Part shown: positions 44,536 to 53,385 of the stretch, in pieces
Layout of the letters: each line of letters opens with the position of its first letter
Position numbering within the stretch: the first letter of the stretch is position 1
Assembly: GCF_024497955.1 (NCBI RefSeq)
Contig: NZ_JANHKP010000014.1
Location: 124,001-188,000 of the forward strand
Reading direction: 5' to 3'
Origin: Streptomyces sp. C10-9-1
GTDB lineage: Bacteria; Actinomycetota; Actinomycetes; Streptomycetales; Streptomycetaceae
DNA length: 64,000 nucleotides
Position numbers and translations under genes: made by a program
The notes under the pieces: model-generated
Databases searched by the model: none
What the model saw: the letters and a program-made list of their open reading frames with translations, nothing else
Told to the model about the DNA's origin: nothing

Positions 44536-45726
44536 CTACAGCGTGGACCGTATCGCGCGGATCAGGGCCTGCGCGCGGGGATCGGCGGTGACGCCCTTGC
44601 GCAGCCCGTTGGTCACATAGCCGAAGGCCGTGCCCGACTCGGGGTCGGCGAAGCCGAGCGAGCCGCCGCGCCCCGGGTGGCCGAAGGAGCCGGGGCCGAG
44701 GAGCGGGGCGGCGGGCCCGTGGAGCATGAAGCCCAGCCCGAAGCGGGTGGGCACGACGAGCACCCGGTCCGGGCCCGCCGACTCCTCGGTCCGGGCGAGG
44801 GTCAGGGTCGCGGGGGCGAAGAGGCGGCGGCCGCCGTCGACCTCGCCGATGGTCGCGGCGTAGAAGCGGGCCAGGGCCCGGGCGGTGCAGATGCCGCCCG
44901 ACCCGGGCAGGCCGGCCGCGCGGTAGGCGGGGGCGTTCTCGTCGGGCGGCGGTGCGACGGCGGAGAAGGCGCGGCGGGTGAGCGAGTCCGGGTCCTCGTA
45001 GGCGGCGGCGACGGAGCGCTTGGGCCGCAGCCTGGGCCCTCCGCCCTGGGCCGGTCCGGGCTCGGGCACGGGACCGACGCGGCCGACCCGGTGGGCCTCC
45101 TCCTCGGGCAGGCCCATCCAGAAGTCCAGGTCCAGCGGGTGGGCGATCTCCTCGGCCACCCAGCGGCCGATGGGGCGCCCGGTCACCCGGCGGACGAGCT
45201 CGCCGAGCAGCCAGCTGTAGGTGTGGGCGTGGTAGCCGTGCTCGGCGCCCGGCTCCCAGACGGGGGCCTGCGCGGCGAGCGCCGCGGGCCCGGAGACGCC
45301 GTCGAGTGCCTGCTCCGGGGTGAGCGGCTGGTCGAGCACCGGCAGTCCGGCCCGGTGGGAGAGCACATGGCGGACGAGCACCCGCTCCTTGCCCGCGGCC
45401 TTGAACTCGGGCCAGTAGGTGCCGACCGGGGCGTCCAGGTCGATCTGGCCACGCTGGTGGAGCAGCAGGACGACGGCGGCCGCCACGCCCTTGGTGGCCG
45501 AGCGCACCACCTGCGCGGTGTCGACGGCCCAGGGCTCGGTGCCGTCGACGTCCCGGGTGCCGGTCCACAGGTCGGCGACCTTGCGGCCGTGCCGGTAGAC
45601 GGCGACGGCCGCGCCGCGCTCGCCGCGCTGCTCGGCGTTGCGGGCGAAGGCGTCGGCGACCGCCTCGTAGCCCTCGGCCACCGTGCCCCGGACGTCCCCC
45701 ACCTGTGCTCCCTCGCTCGCGTGCAT
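44536..45726 (-). CDS. serine hydrolase, beta-lactamase class C/EstB family
   Basis: 396 residues. VRSATKGVAAAVVLLL holds the catalytic S-x-x-K. HVLSHRAGLPVLDQPLTPEQ and YHAHTYSWLLGELVRRVTGRP (Tyr motif) are typical of the esterase/beta-lactamase family, and GSFGHPGRGGSLGFADPESGTAFGYVTNG is the C-terminal H-x-G region. No signal peptide, so probably a cytoplasmic esterase. The start is uncertain: ATG 45726 lacks spacing to the G-run before it. Confidence 0.87.
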   Translation of the reverse strand: MHASEGAQVGDVRGTVAEGYEAVADAFARNAEQRGERGAAVAVYRHGRKVADLWTGTRDVDGTEPWAVDTAQVVRSATKGVAAAVVLLLHQRGQIDLDAPVGTYWPEFKAAGKERVLVRHVLSHRAGLPVLDQPLTPEQALDGVSGPAALAAQAPVWEPGAEHGYHAHTYSWLLGELVRRVTGRPIGRWVAEEIAHPLDLDFWMGLPEEEAHRVGRVGPVPEPGPAQGGGPRLRPKRSVAAAYEDPDSLTRRAFSAVAPPPDENAPAYRAAGLPGSGGICTARALARFYAATIGEVDGGRRLFAPATLTLARTEESAGPDRVLVVPTRFGLGFMLHGPAAPLLGPGSFGHPGRGGSLGFADPESGTAFGYVTNGLRKGVTADPRAQALIRAIRSTL

Positions 45727-45779
45727 CCCCCCATGGTGCAACGCCCCGGCGGTGCCCCCGGCCGCGGGGGCGGCGGGGC

Positions 45780-46229
45780 TCAGCTCAGCAGGATCGACAC
45801 GTCGATGTTGTCGCGGGTGGCGTTGGAGTAGGGGCAGACCTGGTGCGCGGCCGAGACGAGCCGGGCGGCGAGGTCCTGGTCGACCAGGGGCAGGGAGACG
45901 CTCAGGGCCACGGCGAGCCCGTAGCCGCGGGCGTTGTTGGGGCCGATGCCCACCTTGGCGGCGACGGTGGACCCGCTCAGGTCGAGTCCGGCGCGCCGCC
46001 CGACGATGACCAGGGCGCTGTGGAAGCAGGCGCTGTACCCCGCGGCGAACAGCTGCTCCGGGTTGGTGCCCAGGCCGTCGCCGCCGAGGGCGGGCGGAGC
46101 GGCGACCCGGAGGTCTATCCGGCCGTCGTGGCTGGTGACATAGCCCTCGCGGCCGCCGTGGGCGGTGGCCTCGGCCACGTACACGATCCGGGTGGGCCGG
46201 GTGTCGAGGGGGTCGGTCTGTTCGCTCAC
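45780..46229 (-). CDS. ohr: organic hydroperoxide resistance protein (OsmC/Ohr)
   Basis: 149 residues. The two redox cysteines are C68 in GYSACFHSAL and C132 in HQVCPYSNATRDN, both in the Ohr-specific contexts. GTNPEQLFAAGYSAC is the Ohr (not OsmC) form. It reduces organic peroxides using lipoylated proteins. GTG start at 46229. The OhrR gene is upstream on the same strand, 126 nt away, with a promoter-like region between. Confidence 0.93.
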   Translation of the reverse strand: MSEQTDPLDTRPTRIVYVAEATAHGGREGYVTSHDGRIDLRVAAPPALGGDGLGTNPEQLFAAGYSACFHSALVIVGRRAGLDLSGSTVAAKVGIGPNNARGYGLAVALSVSLPLVDQDLAARLVSAAHQVCPYSNATRDNIDVSILLS

Positions 46230-46270
46230 GGTGCGTCCCCGGATCTGTCGCGTTCACCGCCGAAACTGCA

Positions 46271-46287
46271 TCGTGCACAACGTATCG
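46271..46287 (-). promoter_or_regulatory. candidate ohr promoter/operator
   Basis: On the minus strand a TACGTT box is followed by TTGTGCACGA, an imperfect palindrome around GTGCAC (46273-46278). Placement between ohrR and ohr fits an OhrR-repressed promoter. The sequence match to known OhrR sites is weak. Confidence 0.35.
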
Positions 46288-46355
46288 GATCCGGGGAGGC
46301 GCCCCGCCACGAGGGAAGCCCCGTCGGGCGCGGGACGCTCCGACCGGCCCTTCCG

Positions 46356-46810
46356 CTACCGCTCGGCGTCCGCGGCCCGGGCCAGGCGGTGCAGCTCCCT
46401 CCGCAGGCGGGTGATCTCGGCGCCGTCCAGGCCCGTGCTGCGGGCCAGCTCCGCGGGCACCCGCTCGGCCCGCCCGCGCAGCGCGGCGCCCTCCTCGGTC
46501 AGCACCAGGTGCACCGAGCGCTCGTCGGCCGCGGAGCGCTCGCGGCGCACCAGGCCCGCCGACTCCAGCCGCTTGAGCAGGGGCGACACCGTGCCGTAGT
46601 CCAGACGCAGCGCGGCGGCCAGCTCCTTGACGGGCACCTCGCCGCGCTCCCACAGCACCAGCATGGCCAGGTACTGGGGGTAGGTGAGGCCCAGGTCGGC
46701 GAGGAGCGGCCGGTAGGCGGCCGTCACCGCGCGCTGCGCGGCGTACAGCGCGAAGCACAGCTGCTCGTCGAGGAGGAGCGAGGCCTCCGGGGCGCGGTCG
46801 TGGTCGTTCG

Positions 46811-46814
<4 letters not shown>
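46356..46814 (-). CDS. ohrR: MarR-family organic peroxide sensor OhrR
   Basis: 152 residues. C20 in LLLDEQLCFALYAAQR is the peroxide-sensing Cys of OhrR. The winged helix follows (VKELAAALRLDYGTVSPLLKRLESAGLVRRERSAADERSVHLVLTEEG). The GTG start overlaps the TGA of the upstream ECF-transporter ATPase gene (GTGA, 46811-46814), so OhrR translation is coupled to the metal importer. ohr lies downstream. Confidence 0.92.
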
Positions 46815-47565
<751 letters not shown>

Positions 47566-47569
<4 letters not shown>

Positions 47570-48327
47570 AGCGTCCATCCCAGCAGGCAGACCGCGAGCG
47601 CGGCCACGGGCAGTGCGGCGGCGAAGGCCCACTGGGCGGAGGTGGGCCGGGTGTCGTCGAGAACCGGCAGGGTGCCGGTGTAGCCGCGGCTGAGCATCGC
47701 CAGGTGCACCCGCTCGCCGCGTTCGTAGGAGCGGATGAACAGCGCCCCGGCCGAGGCGGCCAGGACCTTCCAGTGGCGCACGCCCCGGGCCTCGAACCCC
47801 CGGGAGCGCCGGGCCACCGACATCCGGCGCATCTCCTCGGTGACCACGTCCGCGTAGCGGATCATGAACGAGGCGATCTGGACGAGCAGCGAGGGCAGCC
47901 GCAGCCGCTGGAGGCCGAGCAGCACCGCGCGCAGTTCGGTGGTGGAGGCCAGCAGCACGGACGCGGCGACGCCGAGCGTGCCCTTGGCCAGGATGTTCCA
48001 GGCGCCCCACAGCCCGGGGACGCTCAGCGCGACGCCCAGCACCTCGGTGCGCTCGCCGGGCACCACGAAGGGCATCAGCAGGGCGAAGGCGACGAACGGC
48101 ACCTCGACCAGGAGCCGTTTGAGCAGGAAGGCGGCCGGGATCCGGGCGACGGCCGCCACGGCGGCGAGCAGGGCCGCGTAGGCGCCGAAGGCCCAGACCG
48201 CCTCCCGGGGCGTGGAGACCACGACGAGGACGAAGCCGAGCGCGGCGACCAGCTTGCAGTGCGCGGGCAGGGCGTGGACGGGCGAGTCACCCGCCCGGTA
48301 GAGCCGGTGGGAGTGGCCGGCCCCCAT
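47566..48327 (-). CDS. cbiQ: ECF-type Ni/Co transporter transmembrane component (CbiQ/NikQ)
   Basis: 253 residues, about five or six helices. HALPAHCKLVAALGFVLVVVSTP is the N-terminal CbiQ motif. ARRSRGFEAR and AMLSRGYTGTLPVLD are the two Ala-Arg-Gly coupling motifs that contact the ATPase. One base separates it from the cbiM stop. Confidence 0.93.
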
Positions 48328-48328
48328 C

Positions 48329-49402
48329 TCAGGCCGCGCTCCGGGGGGCCTCGTCGCGCTCCCGCGGGGCGCTGCGGCGACGCACGGCGTAGAGGGCCCC
48401 GGTGCCGACGGCGACGGTGGCGCCGACGCCGATCACTCCGGCCAGACCTCCGGAGAGCCGGGTGTTCCCGACGCCCTCTACCCCGTAGTCGGCGAGCGGG
48501 GAGCCGGCGCTCGCGTGCTCCTCGGCGGAGGCGTCGAAGCCCTTGTCGGAGGCGACGCGCTCCAGGCCGTCGGGGTCGCCGGAGGCGTAGAAGGAGAGGA
48601 ACCCGGCCAGGACCAGCGAGGCGGCGAGCCCGGCGATCCACACGCCCCGGGGCGAGCGGGCGGGCGCCGGCCCGGGGGCGGGGGCGTCGACCAGTTCGCC
48701 GCCGACCCTCAGCTTCAGGGGGGCGGTCAGGCCCCGCGCGCCGAACACCAGGTCGGGGCGGACCGCGAGGACGGCGCCCACCGTGAGCGCGGTGATCGCG
48801 GCCTCGCCGATGCCGATGAGCACATGGACGCCCACCATCGCGGTGAGCACCGAGCCGATCGGCACCTCCGTGACACCGCCGAGGGCGTAGAGGAGCGTGA
48901 AGGCGGCGGCCGAGGCCGGGACCGAGACCAGGGCGGCGACGAAGGAGGCGGCGGTGACCGTGCGGCGGCCGCGCGGCAGGACGGCGGTCAGCCCGCGGAA
49001 GACCGCCCAGGCCACGACCACGGTGACGACGCCCATGAGCAGGATGTTGACGCCGAGGGCGCTGAGCCCTCCGTCGGCGAAGAGGATGCCCTGCATCAGC
49101 AGCACGACGGAGATGCAGAGCACCCCGGTCCAGGGCCCGACCAGGATGGCGGCGAGCGCGCCGCCGAGCAGATGGCCGCTGGTTCCCGCGGCGACCGGGA
49201 AGTTCAGCATCTGCGCGGCGAAGACGAAGGCGGCGACCAGGCCGGCGAGCGGCGCGGTGCGGTCGTCACCGCCGAGGGAGCCGGCCCTCGCGCCCCCCAG
49301 CTCCCGCCGGGCCCCGCGGAGCCCGGCGGCGACGGCGCCCGCGGCGGCGACACCGGCGGCCACGGACACGGGTGCGTCGATGAATCCGTCAGGCACGTGC
49401 AT
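48329..49402 (-). CDS. cbiM: ECF-type Ni/Co transporter substrate-specific component CbiM/NikM fused to PDGLE domain
   Basis: 357 residues. It starts MHVPDGFIDAP; the Met-His-x-Pro-Asp-Gly N terminus supplies metal ligands in CbiM/NikM, which is why I choose ATG 49402 rather than the GTG at 49414. Membrane helices run to ~residue 225 with MLNFPVAAGTSGHLLGG and GVHVLIGIGEAAITAL. From ~255 a PDGLE domain follows (FLSFYASGDPDGLERVASDKGF, then a C-terminal helix), replacing a separate CbiN/NikN. A Nur-like box 49 nt upstream points to nickel as substrate. Confidence 0.92.
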   Translation of the reverse strand: MHVPDGFIDAPVSVAAGVAAAGAVAAGLRGARRELGGARAGSLGGDDRTAPLAGLVAAFVFAAQMLNFPVAAGTSGHLLGGALAAILVGPWTGVLCISVVLLMQGILFADGGLSALGVNILLMGVVTVVVAWAVFRGLTAVLPRGRRTVTAASFVAALVSVPASAAAFTLLYALGGVTEVPIGSVLTAMVGVHVLIGIGEAAITALTVGAVLAVRPDLVFGARGLTAPLKLRVGGELVDAPAPGPAPARSPRGVWIAGLAASLVLAGFLSFYASGDPDGLERVASDKGFDASAEEHASAGSPLADYGVEGVGNTRLSGGLAGVIGVGATVAVGTGALYAVRRRSAPRERDEAPRSAA

Positions 49403-49450
49403 GGAGAACCCCACTCAGGACAGGAGAAGAACCGTCCAAGAATGGGCCCG

Positions 49451-49467
49451 CTGCAAATGACTTGCAA
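49451..49467 (-). promoter_or_regulatory. Nur-type box (nickel uptake regulator operator)
   Basis: CTGCAA-ATGAC-TTGCAA matches the Streptomyces Nur box (TTGCAA-N5-TTGCAA) at 11 of 12 defined positions and lies 49 nt before cbiM. No cobalamin riboswitch is visible in the same gap, so nickel-dependent repression is the better prediction. Confidence 0.6.
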
Positions 49468-49574
49468 GAGCGCAGCGACCACACATGCGTATACGTCCCG
49501 AGAAGCGGTCGAGCCGCTACCGCGAAATATGGGACATTAGAGGACAAAGCGGACGAGTGTGAGGAGCAAGGCCG

Positions 49575-49922
49575 ATGTCCCCCACCGTCAAGGAACACGC
49601 CCGAGGCCGCATCGTCACCGACGCTCCCCAGTACCGCCCCGTCCGGGTGTCCCTCAGCTACGACCCCGCCGAGGACCCCCAGTCCGTCAGCTTCGCCTTC
49701 CCCAGCGGGAAGGAGTGGACCTTCCCCCGCGAGGTGCTGGAGAGCGGGCTGACCACCCCGGTCCGGCGCGGTGACGTCGAGGTCTGGCCGTGCGGGCGGG
49801 TCCAGGCGGTCGTGGAGTTCCACACCGCGGACGGTGTCGCGGTCGTCCAGTTCGAGGCGAAGACGCTGCGGCGCTTCCTGCGCCACACCTACGCGCAGGC
49901 CGCCGCGGCCCCCACCGCCTGA
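49575..49922 (+). CDS. SsgA-like sporulation/cell division regulator (SALP)
   Basis: 115 residues, short for the family. VRVSLSYDPAEDPQSVSFAFPSGKEWTFPREVLESGL is the characteristic SALP segment (phrases such as FxxP...WxFxRxLLxxGL). VWPCGRVQAVVEFHTADGVAVVQF and LRRFLRHTYA complete the fold. SALPs occur only in morphologically complex actinomycetes and control septum-site choice, wall thickening or spore separation. ATG 49575 is 8 nt after GAGGAG. The setting (PBP, Ni/Co ECF genes) resembles my recollection of the S. coelicolor ssgE neighbourhood, unverified. Confidence 0.85.
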   Translation: MSPTVKEHARGRIVTDAPQYRPVRVSLSYDPAEDPQSVSFAFPSGKEWTFPREVLESGLTTPVRRGDVEVWPCGRVQAVVEFHTADGVAVVQFEAKTLRRFLRHTYAQAAAAPTA

Positions 49923-49988
49923 GGCGCGCGGCCCCCTCGGGCCACCAAGGGACTTCGGCGGACCCACCGGGCGGCCGCCGGACGCGCG

Positions 49989-50028
49989 GAGGCCGCTGCC
50001 GCCGGGAGTTCCCGGCGGCAGCGGCCTC
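49989..50028. terminator. bidirectional terminator between SALP gene and MMPL gene
   Basis: A perfect 19-bp stem (49989-50007 with 50010-50028) lies between convergent genes. Only GT is left between the arms, so the innermost pairs must open to form a loop. Confidence 0.8.
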
Positions 50029-50167
50029 ACCGTGTGCGGCGGCCCCCGTCCCCACGGTGCCGCCGCTGTCCGGGGGCTCGCTCACCCGGCGCACCCGCAC
50101 CGGCCCCGGCGGCCGGTGCGCTTTCCCGCACACCGGCCCGCCGGACGCCCCCGGAGCCTCTCGGGCG

Positions 50168-52414
50168 TCAGACCCGGGCCAGCTCGCGGTCCGCGTCACC
50201 CTCGCCGGAGCCGTCGGACGCGGACGCGGAGCCCCGCAGCCGGTCGCCCTCGACGTCCACGTCGGGCAGCACCCGGTCCAGCCAGCGCGGCAGCCACCAG
50301 GCCCTGGCGCCGAGCAGCGCCAGCACCGCGGGCACGATCGCCATCCGGACGACGAAGGCGTCGAAGACGACGGCGATCGCCAGGCCGAAGCCGATCATCT
50401 TGATCATCTGCTCGCTGGAGCCGATGAAGCCCGCGAAGACCGCGATCATGATGACCGCCGCCGCGGTGACCACCCGGGCGCCGTGGCGGAAGCCCGTGAC
50501 GATCGCCTCGCCCGGCCGCTGCCCGTGGACGTACGCCTCCCGCATCCGGGTGACGAGGAAGACCTCGTAGTCCATGGCCAGCCCGAAGACCACACCGATC
50601 ATGAAGATCGGCATCATCGACATGATCGGGCCGGTCTGCTCCACACCGAAGAGCGAGCCGAGCCAGCCCCACTGGAAGACGGCCACGACCGCGCCGAGCG
50701 CCGCCACCACCGAGAGCAGGAAGCCGAGCGCGGCCTTGAGCGGCACCAGGATCGAGCGGAACACCACCATCAGCAGCAGGAAGGCGAGGCCCACGACCAG
50801 CCCGAGGTAGGGCAGCAGCGCGTCGTTCATCCGCTGGGAGAAGTCGATGTTCATCGCGGTCGCGCCGGTGACGTACACCTCGTCGCCGGACTGCTCGCGG
50901 ATGTCGTGGACCAGGTCCTCGGTGGCCTTGGAGGAGGGGCGGTCCTCGGGGATCACCGTGATCATCGCGGCGTCGCCCGCCTTGTTCGGGGTCGGCGGCG
51001 TGACCGCCGCCGCGCCCTCGATCCCCCGGATGGTCTCGGCGGCGCTCTCGGCCGCGTCCGCGTCGCCGTCGACCACGACCACCAGCGGGCCGTTGAAGCC
51101 CGGGCCGAAGCCCTCGGAGAGCAGGTCGTACGCCTTGCGCTGGGTGGTGCTGACGGGCTGCGAGCCGTCGTCGGGCAGGCCCACCTCGAGCGAGGCCGCC
51201 GGGACGGCGACGGCGCCGAGGCCGATGACTCCGGCGAGCAGCACCACGACCGGGCGGCGGAGCACGAAGCGCGCCCAGCGGGTGCCCGCGTTGGGCTTGG
51301 CGGTCTCCCCGCCCGCGGCGGCCCCGTCCGCCGCCGCCGAGCCGCCCTCGGCGTCCTTGTCCTTCGCGGCGAGTGCCTTGCGCACCGCACGGCCCAGCAC
51401 CCGGTCCCCGGCGAAGCCGAGCAGCGCGGGGATCAGCGTGAGCGCGACGAGCACCGCGATGGCCACGGTGCCGGCGGCGGCGAAGCCCATCTTGGAGAGC
51501 ATCGGGATGTTGACGACGGCGAGGCCCACCAGGGCGATGATCACGGTGAGGCCGGCGAAGACCACGGCGGACCCGGCCGTGCCGACGGCCCGTCCGGCGG
51601 CCTCCTCCGCGTCCCGGCCCTCGGCGCGCTCGACGCGGTAGCGGGAGACGATGAACAGCGCGTAGTCGATGCCGACGGCCAGGCCGATCATCATGGCCAG
51701 CGTCGAGGTGGTGGTGCCCAGGTCGAGCGTGCTGGCCAGGGCGGTGATGCCCGAGATGCCGATGCCCACGCCGATGAGCGCGGTGACCAGCGGGAGACCC
51801 GCCGCGACCAGCGAGCCGAAGGTGATGACCAGCACGATCGCCGCGATCACCACGCCGACGATCTCGCCCGCGCCGGTGTGCGGGATGGTCTGGAGCGCGT
51901 CGCCGCCGATCTCGACGGTCATCCCGCCCTCGCGCGCGGCCTCGCCGGTCTGCTCCAGGGCGGAGCGCGTCGACTCGGTCAGCTCGAAGGGGTTCGTCTT
52001 GTAGGTGACGGAGATGTACGCGGTGGAGCCGTCCTGCGAGACGGCCTGGGAGGCGTAGGGGTCGGAGACGGAGGCGACCTGGCCGGAGCCCGAGGTCAGG
52101 TCGGCGACCGCCTCGGTGACCTCGGCCTTGAGGTCGGGGTCGTTCACCGAGCGGCCCTCAGGGGCCTTGAAGACGACCCGTGCGGTGGCGCCGTCGGCAT
52201 TGCTGCCGGGGAAGCGCTCCTCCAGCAGGTCGAAGGCGCGCTGGGCTTCCGTGCCGGGGATCGAGAAGGACGAGGAGGTGGCGGCCGGTGCGGTCGCCGC
52301 GCCGAATCCGGCGAGGGCCAGCAGGGCCACCCACAGCAGGGCGACGAGGCGGCGGCGCCGGAACGCCGACCGTCCGATCTTGTACAGGAACGAGGCCACG
52401 AGGGCTACTCCCAT
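50168..52414 (-). CDS. MMPL/RND-family transporter
   Basis: 748 residues with two MMPL halves. A first helix (LVALLWVALLALAGFGAA) and an extracytoplasmic domain (FSIPGTEAQRAFDLLEERFPG) precede a five-helix bundle with LAVGIDYALFIVSRYRVERAEG. The second half repeats this with GVVFGLAMDYEVFLVTRMREAYVHG. GxDYxLF/DYEVF segments carry the proton-relay Asp. Such exporters move lipids or hydrophobic drugs using the proton gradient. Preceded by a TetR gene with two operator-like repeats. Confidence 0.92.
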   Translation of the reverse strand: MGVALVASFLYKIGRSAFRRRRLVALLWVALLALAGFGAATAPAATSSSFSIPGTEAQRAFDLLEERFPGSNADGATARVVFKAPEGRSVNDPDLKAEVTEAVADLTSGSGQVASVSDPYASQAVSQDGSTAYISVTYKTNPFELTESTRSALEQTGEAAREGGMTVEIGGDALQTIPHTGAGEIVGVVIAAIVLVITFGSLVAAGLPLVTALIGVGIGISGITALASTLDLGTTTSTLAMMIGLAVGIDYALFIVSRYRVERAEGRDAEEAAGRAVGTAGSAVVFAGLTVIIALVGLAVVNIPMLSKMGFAAAGTVAIAVLVALTLIPALLGFAGDRVLGRAVRKALAAKDKDAEGGSAAADGAAAGGETAKPNAGTRWARFVLRRPVVVLLAGVIGLGAVAVPAASLEVGLPDDGSQPVSTTQRKAYDLLSEGFGPGFNGPLVVVVDGDADAAESAAETIRGIEGAAAVTPPTPNKAGDAAMITVIPEDRPSSKATEDLVHDIREQSGDEVYVTGATAMNIDFSQRMNDALLPYLGLVVGLAFLLLMVVFRSILVPLKAALGFLLSVVAALGAVVAVFQWGWLGSLFGVEQTGPIMSMMPIFMIGVVFGLAMDYEVFLVTRMREAYVHGQRPGEAIVTGFRHGARVVTAAAVIMIAVFAGFIGSSEQMIKMIGFGLAIAVVFDAFVVRMAIVPAVLALLGARAWWLPRWLDRVLPDVDVEGDRLRGSASASDGSGEGDADRELARV

Positions 52415-52635
52415 GTGTGAGGCGAACAGGACAGGGGGAGTCGGCCCGACGACGAGAGCGGCGCGTCAGGAGCTGCGGGTGAGCGGATCGTGCGGGACCC
52501 GGGGAGGGGCACGCGCGGGCGGGGGACCTGCGCGTTCCGGAGCGGGGACTCCGTGCACCGGAGCGGCGCTCCGGCGGGGGCGCTCCGGCGGACGCCGGAG
52601 CGGGGGACGGGGTGGCCCGGGAAGCAGGCCCCGGG

Positions 52636-53208
52636 TCAGGCTGAGAGGGCGGGCAGGACCACGGCGTCGAGGTAGTCGGTCAGGAAGGCCCGGTCGGGGA
52701 CCCGGTCCTCGATCAGCTCCCTGGCGACGAAGGCGCCGATCATCATGTGCATCACATAGCCCAGGGCGGGGTTGTCCGGGCGGATCTCCCCCCGGTCCAC
52801 CGCCCGGCGGAGCACCACGTCCAGCCCGGTGATCTCCGGGGCGACGAGGTGCTCGCGCAGCGCCTGGTGGAGGTCGGGGTTGGTGTGGATCGCCTGGGCG
52901 AGCCCACGCATCAGGGCGCAGTCCTTCTCCATCCGGCAGTCGTCCGAGCGGTCGAGCATCGCGTGGAAGTCGCCGTGCAGCGTGCCGGTGTCGATCTCGG
53001 CGGCCTGGACCGGCTTGTCGTGCCGCACCGCCTTCACCACGAGTTCGGCCTTGCTCCCCCACTGGCGGTAGAGGGTGGCCTTGCTGGAGCGCGTGCGGGT
53101 GGCCACGGCGTCCATGGTGAGGGCGTCGTAGCCGACCTCGCGGAGCAGGTCGAGCACGGCCTCGTAGATCTCCGCCTCGCGCTCGGGGGTGAGCCGGCTG
53201 CGCGTCAT
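52636..53208 (-). CDS. TetR-family regulator of the MMPL exporter
   Basis: 190 residues. HTH: REAEIYEAVLDLLREVGYDALTMDAVATRTRSSKATLYRQWGSKAELVVKAV. The C-terminal domain is of the TetR_C type seen beside MMPL genes (HGDFHAMLDRSDD, PDNPALGYVMHMMIGAFVARELI). ATG 53208. Two strong inverted repeats lie 28-90 nt upstream, between this gene and the divergent tricorn-like gene. Likely a repressor of itself and the MMPL gene, 221 nt downstream. Confidence 0.9.
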   Translation of the reverse strand: MTRSRLTPEREAEIYEAVLDLLREVGYDALTMDAVATRTRSSKATLYRQWGSKAELVVKAVRHDKPVQAAEIDTGTLHGDFHAMLDRSDDCRMEKDCALMRGLAQAIHTNPDLHQALREHLVAPEITGLDVVLRRAVDRGEIRPDNPALGYVMHMMIGAFVARELIEDRVPDRAFLTDYLDAVVLPALSA

Positions 53209-53235
53209 GACCCGCCTCCTCGGCGATCGAAGGGA

Positions 53236-53250
53236 ACGAAACCGTTTCGT
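53236..53250. promoter_or_regulatory. TetR operator 1 (ACGAAAC-C-GTTTCGT)
   Basis: Perfect 7-bp arms around one base, 28 nt upstream of the TetR start. Confidence 0.65.
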
Positions 53251-53276
53251 ACATGACGACCGTACCCCAGGGGCGG

Positions 53277-53298
53277 AGCGAAACGAAGTCGTTTCGCT
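53277..53298. promoter_or_regulatory. TetR operator 2 (AGCGAAACGA-N2-TCGTTTCGCT)
   Basis: Perfect 10-bp arms around AG. It shares the CGAAAC/GTTTCG half-site with operator 1. Centre-to-centre distance is about 44-45 nt (four helical turns), so cooperative binding is possible. About 90 nt upstream of the divergent tricorn-like gene. Confidence 0.65.
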
Positions 53299-53385
53299 TG
53301 TGGGCTGGGTCACGCGGCGGCCCGCCGCCGGGGGCCCGCCGGCCGGCGCCGGCACGAGTTGCCGCACCCCCGCGCCGCGGAAACC

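Noticed and set aside
49403..49574. Cobalamin riboswitch before cbiM
   Set aside because: No B12-box-like sequence or suitable leader length; a Nur-type box explains the control better.
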